A stretch of DNA of 42,697 nt from Macromonas nakdongensis. Lineage in GTDB: Bacteria; Pseudomonadota; Gammaproteobacteria; Burkholderiales; Burkholderiaceae_C. Below, in pieces: positions 20,565 to 30,044 of this stretch (its first letter is position 1; every line of letters begins with the position of its first letter). The notes under the pieces were generated by a model. That model saw only the letters and a list, made by a program, of their open reading frames with translations. It was not told the DNA's origin and ran no database searches. Location of the stretch: assembly GCF_002837145.1 (NCBI RefSeq), contig NZ_NWMV01000029.1, forward strand, positions 1 to 42,697, written 5' to 3'. The position numbers and the translations under genes are program-made.

Positions 20565-21491
20565 ATGGCCCACATCTACCTCTATTCGCCCAGCGGCGCC
20601 GTTCGCAACAAAACCGGTTTCAAGCGCGCGCTGCGGCGCTTGCAGGCCCAGGGGCATGAGGTGGAGGTGGACCCGGCGGCCCTGCTCAGCCACCAGCGCT
20701 TTGCCGGTGACGACGCCACCCGCCTGGCCGCCATCGGGCGTGCCGCGGCCAGTGGCGCCGACGTGGTCCTGACCACCCGCGGCGGCTATGGCCTGACCCG
20801 TTTGCTGCCGCAACTGCCTTACGCCGACATCCAGCGCTCGGTGGAGCGGGGCAGCGCCTGGGTCGGCCTGAGCGATTTCACCGCCCTGCAACTGGCCGCC
20901 CTGGCCCAGGCCCAGACCCCGACCTGGGCCGGCCCCGCCTTGCTCGAAGACTGGGCCAGCGAAGACGAGCCCGACGACATCATGCAAGCCTGTTTCGACG
21001 ACCTCGTCAGCGGCGTGGGGGAGGGGGCCGGCTGGCGCCTGCCCGCGGCCGACTTCAAGGCCCATGCGGCCTTGTCGGCCCCCGAGGACTGGGGGCTGGA
21101 GCAAGCCACCTTGTGGGGCGGCAACCTCACCGTGTTGTGTGCCTTGCTGGGCACGCCCTTCTTCCCGCAGGTGGAGCAGGGCGTGCTGTTTCTGGAGGAC
21201 GTGGGCGAACACCCCTACCGCATCGAACGCATGCTGACGCAACTGTTGCACGCCGGAGTGCTGGCCCGCCAGCAGGCGGTGGTGCTGGGCGCGTTCAACC
21301 GTTACGAGCTGACCCCGCACGACAAAGGCTTCAAGCTGGCCACGGTGGTGGACTGGCTGCGTGCACAACTGCGCGTGCCGGTGCTGACCGGCCTGCCTTT
21401 TGGCCACGTGCCGACCAAGGTGGTGCTGCCGGTGGGCCGGCAGGTCGAGATGGTGGTGCAGGGCCGCGAAGCCCTGCTGTTCTGGGACTGA
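20565..21491 (+). CDS. ldcA: LD-carboxypeptidase (peptidase family S66)
   Basis: A 308-residue S66 peptidase, expected to cut the L-Lys/mDAP-D-Ala bond of muropeptides in peptidoglycan recycling. TRGGYGLTRLLP is present, the nucleophile Ser103 lies in GLSDFTAL, Glu211 in FLEDVGEHPYRIER, and His281 in LPFGHVPTK, so the triad is complete. No signal peptide is seen, which fits a cytoplasmic enzyme. The ATG at 20565 follows cataat (20553-20558), a possible -10, implying a very short leader. Its stop abuts the cphA stop in convergent orientation. S66 also contains MccF-type immunity peptidases, so the substrate is not certain. Confidence 0.85.
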   Translation: MAHIYLYSPSGAVRNKTGFKRALRRLQAQGHEVEVDPAALLSHQRFAGDDATRLAAIGRAAASGADVVLTTRGGYGLTRLLPQLPYADIQRSVERGSAWVGLSDFTALQLAALAQAQTPTWAGPALLEDWASEDEPDDIMQACFDDLVSGVGEGAGWRLPAADFKAHAALSAPEDWGLEQATLWGGNLTVLCALLGTPFFPQVEQGVLFLEDVGEHPYRIERMLTQLLHAGVLARQQAVVLGAFNRYELTPHDKGFKLATVVDWLRAQLRVPVLTGLPFGHVPTKVVLPVGRQVEMVVQGREALLFWD

Positions 21492-24077
21492 TCAGCCCGG
21501 GGTGACTTGGCTGGCCGCCACCCGCTGGGCGATGTGGTCCAGCGCCTCCTGCACCTGGTCGATGAGGATCAGACACAGATCGCCGGGTTGCAGGCCCTCC
21601 AGGGCGGCGTCGATGGCGTTGAACTCGCCCCGGATCTCGCTGACGCGCTGCGTCTGTGGCGCCCCCACCAGGCCTTCGCGCAGCAGGCCCAGCACTTCGC
21701 CGTCGGCGCGGCCGCGCTGGCAGGCGTCCTGGTACAGAATCACCTCGTCGAACACCCGGCCGAGGATGCGGGTCTGCTCGCGAATGTCTTCGTCGCGCCG
21801 GTCGCCGGCCCCGCTGATGACCACCGAACGCTGCCGCGCCGGCATCTGCTGCACCGCCGTGCTCAAGGCCTGGATCGCGTCCGGGTTGTGGCCGTAGTCG
21901 GCGATGACGGTCGCGCCCTTGTAGTCGAACAGGTTGAAGCGGCCCGGCACAGCGTGGGCGTCGCTCACGAAGGTGAAAACCCCTTGCAGGATGGTGTTCC
22001 AGGGCACGTTCAAGGCCCAGGCGGCCCCGATGGCGGCCATGGCGTTGTCCACCTGGAAACCGATGGCGCCGTTGCGGGTGATCGGGATCTGGGCCAGGGG
22101 AATGCGCACCTGGCTGCTGCCTTCGACCGCGACGATGTGCCCGTCGGCCACGAACAGCACGCGCTGGCCCAGGGCCCGGTGCGTGGCGATGACCGGGTGG
22201 TTCTCGTCCGGTCCAAAGAAGGTGACGCGGCCCGGGCAATGCTCGGCCATGCGCACCACCTGCGGGTCGGCGGCGTTGAGCACGGCCATGCCTTGCGGTT
22301 CCACGTTCAGCACGATGACGCGCTTGAGCACGCTCAGGTCTTCCACCGTGGTGATGTAGTTCAGGCCCAGGTGATCGCCACTGCCGATGTTGGTGACCAC
22401 CGCCACGCGGCAGCGGTCGTAGGCCAGGCCTTCGCGCAGCAGGCCGCCGCGCGCGGTCTCGAACACGGCCGCGTCCACGTCCGGGTGGGCCAGCACGTTG
22501 CGCGCGCTGCGCGGGCCGCTGCAGTCGCCGCTGTCGGTCTGGCGGCCGTTGACGTAGACGCCATCGGTGTTGGTCATGCCCACGCGCAGGCCGTGGCCGC
22601 GCAGCAGGTGGCTGGTCAGGCGCACGGTGGTGGTCTTGCCGTTGGTGCCGGTCACCGCGACGATGGGGATGCGCCCGTCCTCGCCGTTGGGGAACATGTG
22701 CTGGATGACGGCCTCGCCGACCGGGCGCCCCTTGCCGAAAGACGGGCTGACGTGCATGCGCAGGCCCGGTGCGGCGTTGACTTCGACGATGCCGCCGTGC
22801 TGCTGCTCCAGCGGCTCGATGACGTTCTCGCAGACCACGTCCACACCGCAGATGTCCAGCCCCACGGTCAGGGCCGCGGCCACGGCCCTGGCCGCCACCT
22901 GGGGGTGGACCTCTTCGGTCACGTCGGTGGCGGTGCCGCCGGTGGACAGGTTGGCGTTGTTGCGCAAGACCACGCGGCGGCCGCGCGCGGGCACCGCATC
23001 GGGCGTCAGGCCCTGTTCGTTCAGCCGGTCCACGGCGATCTCGTCCAGGCGGATCTTGGTCAGCGGGGTGGCATGGCCGTCGCCGCGCCGCGGGTCGCTG
23101 TTGACCACGTCCACCAGTTGGCGCACGGTGTGCTCGCCGTCGCCGATGACCAGCGGCGGGTCGCGGCGGGCGGCGGCGACCAGCTGCTTGCCAACCACCA
23201 GCAGGCGGTAGTCGATGCCCGGCAGGTAGCGCTCGACCATCACGTCGTCGCGGAACTGCACGGCGTTCAGGTAGGCGGCTTCCACCTGCTCGCGGGTGCT
23301 GATGTTGACCGTCACACCCTTGCCCTGGTTGCCGTCGCGGGGTTTGATGACGACGGCACCGCCCAGGGCCTGGGCTGCGGCCCAGGCGTCTTCGGGGCTG
23401 TGCACCGGGCGCCCCAGCGGTACCGGCACGCCGGCGGCGTGCAGCAGTTTTTTGGTGAGTTCCTTGTCCTGCGCGATGCCTTCGGCGATGGCGCTGGTGG
23501 TGTCGCATTCCGCGGCCTGGATGCGGCGCTGCTGGCTGCCCCAGCCGAACTGCACCAGGCTGCCTTGGGTCAGGCGCCGGTAGGGGATGCCGCGGGCCAC
23601 GGCCGCGTCCACGATGGCGCCGGTGGACGGACCCAGGCGCACGTCTTCGTCCAGTTCTTTCAGGCGGGCGATGGCGGCGGCCGTGTCGTAGGGGGTGTCC
23701 TGTGCGGCGGAGGCGATCAACTCAATCGCCAGGTCCATGGCCAGGCGGCCCACTTCTTCCTCTGAATACTGCACCACCACCTGGAACACGCCGGCTTCGG
23801 GTGCCTGTGCCGTGCGGCTGAAGCTGACCGGGCAGCCGGCCTGGGCCTGCAGCGCCAGGGTGGTCAGCTCCAGGGCGTGGGCCAGCGACACCAGGCCTTG
23901 CGAGGTGGGCTGGGGCAGTGCGCCGATTTCGGGAAAACGCTGGCGCAAGCGGGCCTTGAAGTCGACCCACTTGAGCAAATCGGTTTCTTCGGGCGTGCAG
24001 CGCACGATGGCTTCGATGGCCGTGGCACGGGTCCACAGGTTGGGGCCCCGCAGGGCACGGATGCGAGAGACGTCCAC
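21492..24077 (-). CDS. cphA: Cyanophycin synthetase (full-length CphA)
   Basis: An 861-residue CphA, which builds multi-L-arginyl-poly-L-aspartate from Asp and Arg with ATP. After the N-terminal domain (MDVSRIRALRGPNLWTRAT) comes an ATP-grasp domain (about 210-470, with VVIKPRDGNQGKGV and EVNAAPGLRMH). The Mur-ligase-like domain follows, with an intact P-loop GTNGKTTT near residue 477 and DYGHNPDA further on. Both ATP sites needed for Asp and Arg addition are therefore present. It follows the shorter homologue by 21 nt and is surely in the same operon. Confidence 0.95.
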   Translation of the reverse strand: MDVSRIRALRGPNLWTRATAIEAIVRCTPEETDLLKWVDFKARLRQRFPEIGALPQPTSQGLVSLAHALELTTLALQAQAGCPVSFSRTAQAPEAGVFQVVVQYSEEEVGRLAMDLAIELIASAAQDTPYDTAAAIARLKELDEDVRLGPSTGAIVDAAVARGIPYRRLTQGSLVQFGWGSQQRRIQAAECDTTSAIAEGIAQDKELTKKLLHAAGVPVPLGRPVHSPEDAWAAAQALGGAVVIKPRDGNQGKGVTVNISTREQVEAAYLNAVQFRDDVMVERYLPGIDYRLLVVGKQLVAAARRDPPLVIGDGEHTVRQLVDVVNSDPRRGDGHATPLTKIRLDEIAVDRLNEQGLTPDAVPARGRRVVLRNNANLSTGGTATDVTEEVHPQVAARAVAAALTVGLDICGVDVVCENVIEPLEQQHGGIVEVNAAPGLRMHVSPSFGKGRPVGEAVIQHMFPNGEDGRIPIVAVTGTNGKTTTVRLTSHLLRGHGLRVGMTNTDGVYVNGRQTDSGDCSGPRSARNVLAHPDVDAAVFETARGGLLREGLAYDRCRVAVVTNIGSGDHLGLNYITTVEDLSVLKRVIVLNVEPQGMAVLNAADPQVVRMAEHCPGRVTFFGPDENHPVIATHRALGQRVLFVADGHIVAVEGSSQVRIPLAQIPITRNGAIGFQVDNAMAAIGAAWALNVPWNTILQGVFTFVSDAHAVPGRFNLFDYKGATVIADYGHNPDAIQALSTAVQQMPARQRSVVISGAGDRRDEDIREQTRILGRVFDEVILYQDACQRGRADGEVLGLLREGLVGAPQTQRVSEIRGEFNAIDAALEGLQPGDLCLILIDQVQEALDHIAQRVAASQVTPG

Positions 24078-24098
24078 GCGACGGTTCCTTCAAACAGA

Positions 24099-26273
24099 TC
24101 AAGCGCTGGCAAACAGGGGCTCGGCGGTTTCGACGCCGGCGCGCACCAGGGCGGGGGACATGTCCAGGGCCAGGGCCGCGGCCACAGCCGCCAGCAAGGC
24201 CGGCAGCGGCAGGTGCCGGGTCAGCAGGCGGGCCACCACCGGCTGGGTCAGGTCGAGCAGGGGGGTAGCGGTCTGGTTGCGCCACAGCACCACCTGACCG
24301 TTCTGCACCAGCAGGAAACGCCGGCCTGCCTCGCAATGGGCGGCTTGCAGGGCGTGTTCGCTGGCCTGGCTGTAATAGACCACGTCGCCGTCGGACAGCT
24401 CGCCCAAGCCGGCGCAAACCTCGTCGTCGGCGTTGAGCACCGCACACCCCTGGGGCAGCACCACGTCAACCTGTGTGCGCAGCACGGTGCGCATCTGCTC
24501 GCGCGTGAGGATGTGGTGGTCCTGCAGGCCGGTGGGTTCGGGCACCCCGGTGACGACCCCCACATGGCAGCGGTCGTAGGACAGGCCTTCGTCCAGGATG
24601 CTGCGCGGCGAGTTTTCCAGCACGGCGGCGTCGACGCAGCGGTTCATCAGGATGCGCTGGCCGGCCTCCCAGTCGGACGGGTGGCTGGAGTCGATCCGCT
24701 GCATCTGTACGAACATGCCTTCGCTGCAGGCCACGCCGGTGGCGTGGCCTGCGCGGTGCATCAGCCAGCCCAGCAACAGGGCAATCGGGGTGGTGTGTTC
24801 GGTGCCGGTGATGCCGACCACCGGCACCCGTCCGTCGTCGCGCGGGCCGAACAGGTGTTCCACGATGGCTTCGCCCACCGGACGCGGCTGGCCGACGGCG
24901 GGCTTGAGGTGCATCAGCAGCCCGGGCCCGGCGTTGACCTCGACGATGGCGCCCCCCTGGGCCTGCAGCGGCTGGGAGATGTCGCTGGCCACCAGGTCGA
25001 TGCCGGCGATGTCCAGACCCACCACGCGCGCGGCCAGCGCGGCCATTTCGGCCACCTCGGGGTGGACCTCGTCGGTGATGTCGTGGGTCATCACCCCGGT
25101 GCGCTGCACCAGCACCACTTGGCCGGCGGCGGGCACGCTCTCGGGCGTCAGGCCCTGGCGGCTCAGTTCCAGCATGACCAGGGAGTTTTCCGGCAGGCGG
25201 ATGGTGTCGAGCGGGAATTCTTCTTCCTCGCCCCGGCGCGGGTCGGTGTTGATCTGGCTGTCGATCAGCGCCATCACCGTGCTCTGGCCGTCGCCGGTGA
25301 TGCAGGACTGCTCGCCCCGGGCAGCGGCCACCATGCGGTTGCCCACCACCAGCACCCGGTGCTCCTGGCCGCGGATGAAGCGCTCGACGATCACATCCGA
25401 ACCTTCGGCGTCGGCCAGGGTGTAGGCAGCTTCGACCGCGGTTTGGGTGTTCAGGTCGAGCGAGACGCCGCGGCCGTGGTTGGCGTCGCTGGGTTTGACC
25501 ACCACCGGCAGCCCGATGTCCTTCGCCACCTCCCAGGCCTCGGCCGGGCTGCCCACCACCTGGCCATCGGGAATCGGCACGCCGCAGGCGGCCAGCAGGC
25601 GCTTGGTCAGGTCCTTGTCGCGCGAAATGGTTTCGGCGATGGCACTGGTCTTGTCGGTTTCGGCGGTCCAGATGCGGCGCTGCTTGCTGCCGTAGCCCAA
25701 TTGCACCAGGTTGCCCGTGGTCAATCGGATGGAGGGAATCTTGCGCTGCGTGGCCGCGTCCACGATGCTGGCCGTGCTCGGGCCCAGGGCATGGCGGTCT
25801 ATCAGGGCCTTGAGGCCGCGCACGCTGGCGGCCACGTCAAAGACGGTGTCGTCGATCGCGGCCATCACCAGGTCGCGGGCGTCGAGCAGGGCCTGGCGTC
25901 CCACTTCTTCCTGGCGCGTGCGGATCACCACCTTGTAGACGCCGCGCACCTCGGTGGACCGGGCCTTGCCAAAGCCGGTCTGCATGCCGGCCAGGTTTTG
26001 CAGCTCCAGGGCCACGTGTTCCATGATGTGACCGGGCCAGGTGCCTTCGCGCAGACGCAGCAGGAAGCCTCCGCGTTCACCGATGCCGCAGTGGTGCTCC
26101 ACCAGACCCGGCAGCCAGGCGGTGAGCCGCTCATAAAAACCGGGCAGGGTGTTGGACGGGCAGTCTTCCAGGTCTCCGATGTCGATCAGCGCTTCAATCG
26201 CTGGGCGGTAGGTCCAGAGGTTGGGCCCGCGCAGATAGCTCATCCGCAACAGCTTGATGGTCTTGTGGTTCAT
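24099..26273 (-). CDS. Cyanophycin synthetase paralogue with degenerate Mur-ligase site (CphA')
   Basis: A 724-residue paralogue of CphA from the start MNHKTIKLLRMSYLRGPNLW (26273). The same frame is open to 26510 but the extra residues are low-complexity and non-conserved. The ATP-grasp domain is well preserved (VVVKPSDANHGRGV, EVNAGPGLLMH). In the Mur-ligase domain the P-loop reads GTEHTT near residue 487 instead of GTNGKTT, losing the phosphate-binding lysine, and the protein stops about 140 residues earlier than CphA. Cyanobacterial CphA2, which joins beta-Asp-Arg dipeptides with only one working ATP site, is a precedent for loss of one site. Whether this protein does that or helps CphA is unknown. 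Confidence 0.9.
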   Translation of the reverse strand: MNHKTIKLLRMSYLRGPNLWTYRPAIEALIDIGDLEDCPSNTLPGFYERLTAWLPGLVEHHCGIGERGGFLLRLREGTWPGHIMEHVALELQNLAGMQTGFGKARSTEVRGVYKVVIRTRQEEVGRQALLDARDLVMAAIDDTVFDVAASVRGLKALIDRHALGPSTASIVDAATQRKIPSIRLTTGNLVQLGYGSKQRRIWTAETDKTSAIAETISRDKDLTKRLLAACGVPIPDGQVVGSPAEAWEVAKDIGLPVVVKPSDANHGRGVSLDLNTQTAVEAAYTLADAEGSDVIVERFIRGQEHRVLVVGNRMVAAARGEQSCITGDGQSTVMALIDSQINTDPRRGEEEEFPLDTIRLPENSLVMLELSRQGLTPESVPAAGQVVLVQRTGVMTHDITDEVHPEVAEMAALAARVVGLDIAGIDLVASDISQPLQAQGGAIVEVNAGPGLLMHLKPAVGQPRPVGEAIVEHLFGPRDDGRVPVVGITGTEHTTPIALLLGWLMHRAGHATGVACSEGMFVQMQRIDSSHPSDWEAGQRILMNRCVDAAVLENSPRSILDEGLSYDRCHVGVVTGVPEPTGLQDHHILTREQMRTVLRTQVDVVLPQGCAVLNADDEVCAGLGELSDGDVVYYSQASEHALQAAHCEAGRRFLLVQNGQVVLWRNQTATPLLDLTQPVVARLLTRHLPLPALLAAVAAALALDMSPALVRAGVETAEPLFASA

Positions 26274-26528
26274 GGTGGGGGGAGGGTGCACCGCAGACGG
26301 GCCCGGCACCGGTGTGGCTGGCGGGCGCGAGGGGCGGTGACGATGTCGGTTCTGCGGGCGGGAAGCAGCCTTACAATCTCGTGAATGAGCGACTGGACCA
26401 GCGACCCGCAGCGCGAAAAGCTCCATTTCGGTGGCAGTTTTCACACACTTGTCACGTGATTCCATCGAACGTGATTGTGTCTCCAGTTCCGCGCCTTGCG
26501 TGTTCTCCAACCCAAAAATATTTGCAAC

Positions 26529-28802
26529 ATGCCGTTACCTATTGAGCCAGCGGGATTGCCCGAGGGGTTTCCCGCGGCGTGGCGCGCGCCCGCGCTGCAG
26601 GCCTGGGCGGGGGCGGTGACCGAGCCGCGGGCTTGGCTGGAGCTGGACCTGGACGACACTTTGCGCTTCCGACCCAGCCTGCTCGCGGTGGACGGCCAGC
26701 AGCTCTGGTGGCTGGACACGCAAGGCGGGCAGGCGGTGTTGCAGCGCTGGGCACTGAACGCCGACCTGCGCCTGCTGCAAAGCGACCACAACGGCGTCGG
26801 CACCCTGGAATTGGTGCGGGGTGCCGAGCGTCTGGCGGTCTGGCGTTACACCCTGGGGCGGCATTTGTCGGCCACCCGCTTGGTCGAGCAGTTCGAGGCG
26901 CAGCAGGCCGAGCAGGCCGAGGGCAAGCCCTTGCAACTGGCCCGGCTGGAACTGTGCCCGCGCTGCCAGTCGCCCCTGGACCCGGAGGCCGACGAATGCG
27001 AGGTGTGCGCGCAGGTGGTGCACACCCCGCCGTCCACCTGGACGCTGTTGCGCCTGTGGCGTTTTGCCCACCCGTACCGCTGGCAGTTGCTGGCTGGCTT
27101 TCTGCTGACGCTGGCCTCCACCGCCGCCACCCTGGTGCCGCCCTACCTCACCATCCCCCTGATGGACGATGTGCTGATTCCTTACCAGAGCGGGCAGGAC
27201 ATCGACACCGGCCTCGTCGCCTGGCTGCTGGGCGGCTTGTTTGGCTCTGCGCTGCTGGCCTGGAGCCTGGGCTGGGCCAAGACCTACATCCTGGCGCTGG
27301 TGTCCGAGCGCATCGGGGCCGACCTGCGCACCTCCACCTACGAGCACCTGCTGAACCTGTCGCTGGAGTATTTTGGCGGGCGCCGCACCGGTGACCTGAT
27401 GGCCCGCATCGGCTCCGAAACCGACCGCATCAACGTCTTCCTGTCGCTGCACCTGCTCGACTTCGCCACCGACGTCATCATGATCCTGATGACCGCGGCG
27501 ATCCTGTTTTCCATCAACCCCTCGCTGGCACTGGCCACGCTGGTACCGCTGCCCTTCATCGCCTGGCTGATCCACGTGGTGCGCGACCGGCTGCGCACCG
27601 GCTTCGAAAAGATCGACCGCGTCTGGTCCGAAGTCACCAGCGTGCTGGCCGACACCATTCCCGGCATCCGCGTGGTCAAGGCCTTTGCCCAAGAGACCCG
27701 CGAGGCGCAACGCTTCCGCGACGCCAACCGCCACAACCTGGAGGTGAACGACCGCCTGAACCGGCTCTGGTCGCTGTTCTCGCCCACCGTGTCGCTGCTG
27801 ACCGAAATCGGCCTGCTCGTGGTCTGGGGCTTTGGCATCTGGCTGGTGGCCGAAGGCGACATCACCGTCGGCGTGCTGTCGGCTTTCCTGGCCTACATCG
27901 GGCGCTTCTACATCCGCCTGGACTCGATGAGCCGCATCGTCTCGGTGACGCAGAAGGCCGCCTCGGGTGCCAAGCGCATTTTCGACATCCTCGACCACGT
28001 CTCCAGCGTGCCCGAGCCGGTCAACCCACGCACCCTGGAGCGGGTGGCGGGCCAACTGGAGATGCGCGACGTCGGCTTCCGCTACGGCAACCGCGCCGTC
28101 ATCCGCGGCCTGAACCTGACCGTGCGGCCCGGCGAAATGGTCGGGCTGGTCGGCCACAGCGGTTCCGGCAAGAGCACCCTGGTCAACCTGATCTGCCGTT
28201 TTTACGACGTGGCCGACGGCGCCATCCTGGTGGACGGCGTGGACCTGCGTGCCCTGCGCGTGGCCGACTACCGGCGCCACATCGGCCTGGTGTTGCAGGA
28301 GCCCTTCCTGTTTTTCGGCACCATCGCCGAGAACATCGCCTACGGCCGCCCCGACGCCTCGCGCGAGGACATCGTGGCCGCCGCCCGCGCCGCGCACGCG
28401 CACGATTTCATCCTGCGCCTGCCGCAGGGCTACGATTCCCTGGTGGGCGAACGCGGCCAGGGCCTGTCCGGCGGGGAGCGCCAGCGCATCTCCATCGCGC
28501 GGGCGCTGCTGATCGATCCGCGCATCCTCATCCTCGACGAGGCCACCTCCAGCGTGGACACCGAGACAGAGAAGGAAATCCAGAAGGCCCTGGACAACCT
28601 GGTGCGCGGCCGCACCACCATCGCCATTGCCCACCGCCTGTCCACCCTGCGCAAGGCCGACCGGCTGGTGGTGATGGACAAGGGCCGCAAGGTGGAGGAG
28701 GGCAGCCACGAGGAACTGATGGCCCACGAGGGCGCTTACTGGCGCCTGTATCAGGCACAACAGCGGCAGGCCGAGGCCGACCGCGAGCGGATCGGAGACT
28801 GA
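26529..28802 (+). CDS. ABC transporter, permease-ATPase fusion, cyanophycin-associated
   Basis: A 757-residue half-transporter. The N-terminal 170 residues are a soluble extension ending in a zinc-ribbon-like CPRCQ...CEVC (about 143-163). A type I exporter membrane domain (about 180-440, six segments) follows, then the nucleotide-binding domain with Walker A GHSGSGKST (near 541), LSGGERQ (near 646) and DEATSSVD. The ATG at 26529 lacks a strong SD; a further upstream start is less likely. It is divergent from the cyanophycin synthetases and followed immediately by the DUF1854 gene. Annotation pipelines name such pairs as cyanophycin-metabolism-associated, but no substrate is established to my knowledge. 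Confidence 0.88.
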   Translation: MPLPIEPAGLPEGFPAAWRAPALQAWAGAVTEPRAWLELDLDDTLRFRPSLLAVDGQQLWWLDTQGGQAVLQRWALNADLRLLQSDHNGVGTLELVRGAERLAVWRYTLGRHLSATRLVEQFEAQQAEQAEGKPLQLARLELCPRCQSPLDPEADECEVCAQVVHTPPSTWTLLRLWRFAHPYRWQLLAGFLLTLASTAATLVPPYLTIPLMDDVLIPYQSGQDIDTGLVAWLLGGLFGSALLAWSLGWAKTYILALVSERIGADLRTSTYEHLLNLSLEYFGGRRTGDLMARIGSETDRINVFLSLHLLDFATDVIMILMTAAILFSINPSLALATLVPLPFIAWLIHVVRDRLRTGFEKIDRVWSEVTSVLADTIPGIRVVKAFAQETREAQRFRDANRHNLEVNDRLNRLWSLFSPTVSLLTEIGLLVVWGFGIWLVAEGDITVGVLSAFLAYIGRFYIRLDSMSRIVSVTQKAASGAKRIFDILDHVSSVPEPVNPRTLERVAGQLEMRDVGFRYGNRAVIRGLNLTVRPGEMVGLVGHSGSGKSTLVNLICRFYDVADGAILVDGVDLRALRVADYRRHIGLVLQEPFLFFGTIAENIAYGRPDASREDIVAAARAAHAHDFILRLPQGYDSLVGERGQGLSGGERQRISIARALLIDPRILILDEATSSVDTETEKEIQKALDNLVRGRTTIAIAHRLSTLRKADRLVVMDKGRKVEEGSHEELMAHEGAYWRLYQAQQRQAEADRERIGD

Positions 28803-28803
28803 G

Positions 28804-29259
28804 ATGCGCCTGCAACGCAACCCCTTGGGCAAGCTGGTGCTGACCACCGCCGACGGCCAGGTCCACGAGAACGTGGTGCCGGTGCGCGCCTTTCCGATCC
28901 AGGCGCCCCAGGGCCAGGTGTCTCTGGTCGGCGTGGACGGTCACGAGGTCGCCTGGATCGAGCACCTGGACGATCTGGCGGACGACAGCCGCGCCCTGGT
29001 GCAGGAGGAGTTGGCCCTGCGCGAGTTCACGCCGGTGATCCAGCGCCTGCGCGAGGTCAGCGCCTTCGCCACGCCCAGCACCTGGACCGTGGACACCGAC
29101 CGCGGCCCGACCAGTTTCGTGCTGAAGGGCGAGGAGGACATCCGCCGCCTGGGCCGCGACGTGCTGCTGGTGCTCGACAGCCACGGCGTGCAGTTCCTGA
29201 TCCGCCAGCCCCAGAGCCTGGACCGGCACAGCCGCAAATTGCTGGACCGCTTCCTTTAA
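28804..29259 (+). CDS. DUF1854 protein, cyanophycin-associated
   Basis: A 151-residue protein of the DUF1854 family, beginning MRLQRNPLGKLVLT and containing RAFPIQAPQ, VSLVGVDGHEVAWI, TPSTWTVDTDRGPTSFVLKGEEDIR and LDSHGVQFLIRD-like ILRQPQSLD. The function is unknown. It starts 1 nt after the ABC transporter stop and so is cotranscribed and probably acts with it. The stop lies 1 nt from the hisP-like stop in convergent orientation. Confidence 0.8.
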   Translation: MRLQRNPLGKLVLTTADGQVHENVVPVRAFPIQAPQGQVSLVGVDGHEVAWIEHLDDLADDSRALVQEELALREFTPVIQRLREVSAFATPSTWTVDTDRGPTSFVLKGEEDIRRLGRDVLLVLDSHGVQFLIRQPQSLDRHSRKLLDRFL

Positions 29260-29260
29260 A

Positions 29261-30037
29261 TCACTTCAGGCTGCCCGAGAGGAACTGAGCCAAGCGTTCG
29301 CTCTTGGGCTGGGCCAGCACCTGGCGCGGCGGGCCTTCTTCCTCGATGCGCCCCTGGTGCAGGAAGATCAGGTGGTTGGATACCTCGCGCGCAAAGCCCA
29401 TCTCGTGCGTCACCACCACCATGGTGCGGTGTTCCTCGGCCAGTTGCTGCATCACCCGCAGCACCTCGGTCACCAGCTCGGGGTCGAGTGCGCTGGTGGG
29501 TTCGTCGAACAGCATCACCTCGGGTTCCACCGCCAGGGCGCGCGCAATGGCCACGCGCTGCTGCTGGCCGCCGCTCATGTGGGCCGGGTAGCGGTCCTCC
29601 ACGCCTTTGAGGCCGACGCGCTCCAGGTACTTGCGCGCCGTGGCCACAGCCTGCTCCTTGGGCACCTTGAGCACGTGCACCGGCGCTTCGATGATGTTCT
29701 CCAGCACCGTCATGTGGGCCCAGAGGTTGAAGTTCTGGAACACCATGGCCAGCTTGGTGCGCAGGCGCTGCAACTGGGCCTGGCGCACCGGCTCCAGTTC
29801 GCCATCGCGCCCCGGTTTCAGTTCCAGCGCCTCACCGGCCACCACGATGCGGCCCTGGTGCGGCTTTTCCAGCAGGTTGATGCAGCGCAGGAAGGTGCTC
29901 TTGCCCGAGCCGGAACTGCCGATGATGCTGATCACGTCGCCGGCGCGCGCGCGCAGGGACACGCCTTTGAGCACCTCGTGCTGGCCGTAGCGCTTGTGCA
30001 GGTCGTCCACCTGCAGTTTGTAGTCGGGTGAGGTCAT
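29261..30037 (-). CDS. Basic amino acid ABC transporter ATPase (HisP/ArgP-type)
   Basis: A 258-residue polar-amino-acid ABC ATPase. Walker [10 protein letters not shown], the HisP-type [16 protein letters not shown], signature [16 protein letters not shown], and Walker [15 protein letters not shown] are all present. The long insert [14 protein letters not shown] is typical of HisP. It powers uptake through the two permeases encoded just upstream and uses the periplasmic binding protein at the head of the operon. It is the last gene of the four-gene operon. Confidence 0.92.
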   Translation of the reverse strand: MTSPDYKLQVDDLHKRYGQHEVLKGVSLRARAGDVISIIGSSGSGKSTFLRCINLLEKPHQGRIVVAGEALELKPGRDGELEPVRQAQLQRLRTKLAMVFQNFNLWAHMTVLENIIEAPVHVLKVPKEQAVATARKYLERVGLKGVEDRYPAHMSGGQQQRVAIARALAVEPEVMLFDEPTSALDPELVTEVLRVMQQLAEEHRTMVVVTHEMGFAREVSNHLIFLHQGRIEEEGPPRQVLAQPKSERLAQFLSGSLK

Positions 30038-30044
30038 GGCGGGG

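Noticed and set aside
21507-26384. Two long plus-strand frames (752 and 835 codons) over the cyanophycin synthetases
   Set aside because: Antisense to two strongly conserved enzymes; no ribosome-binding site and no family match.
26535-28847. Open frame of 770 codons opposite the ABC transporter
   Set aside because: The plus strand has Walker A, signature and Walker B motifs; the antisense frame has only Gly/His/Gln-rich filler.
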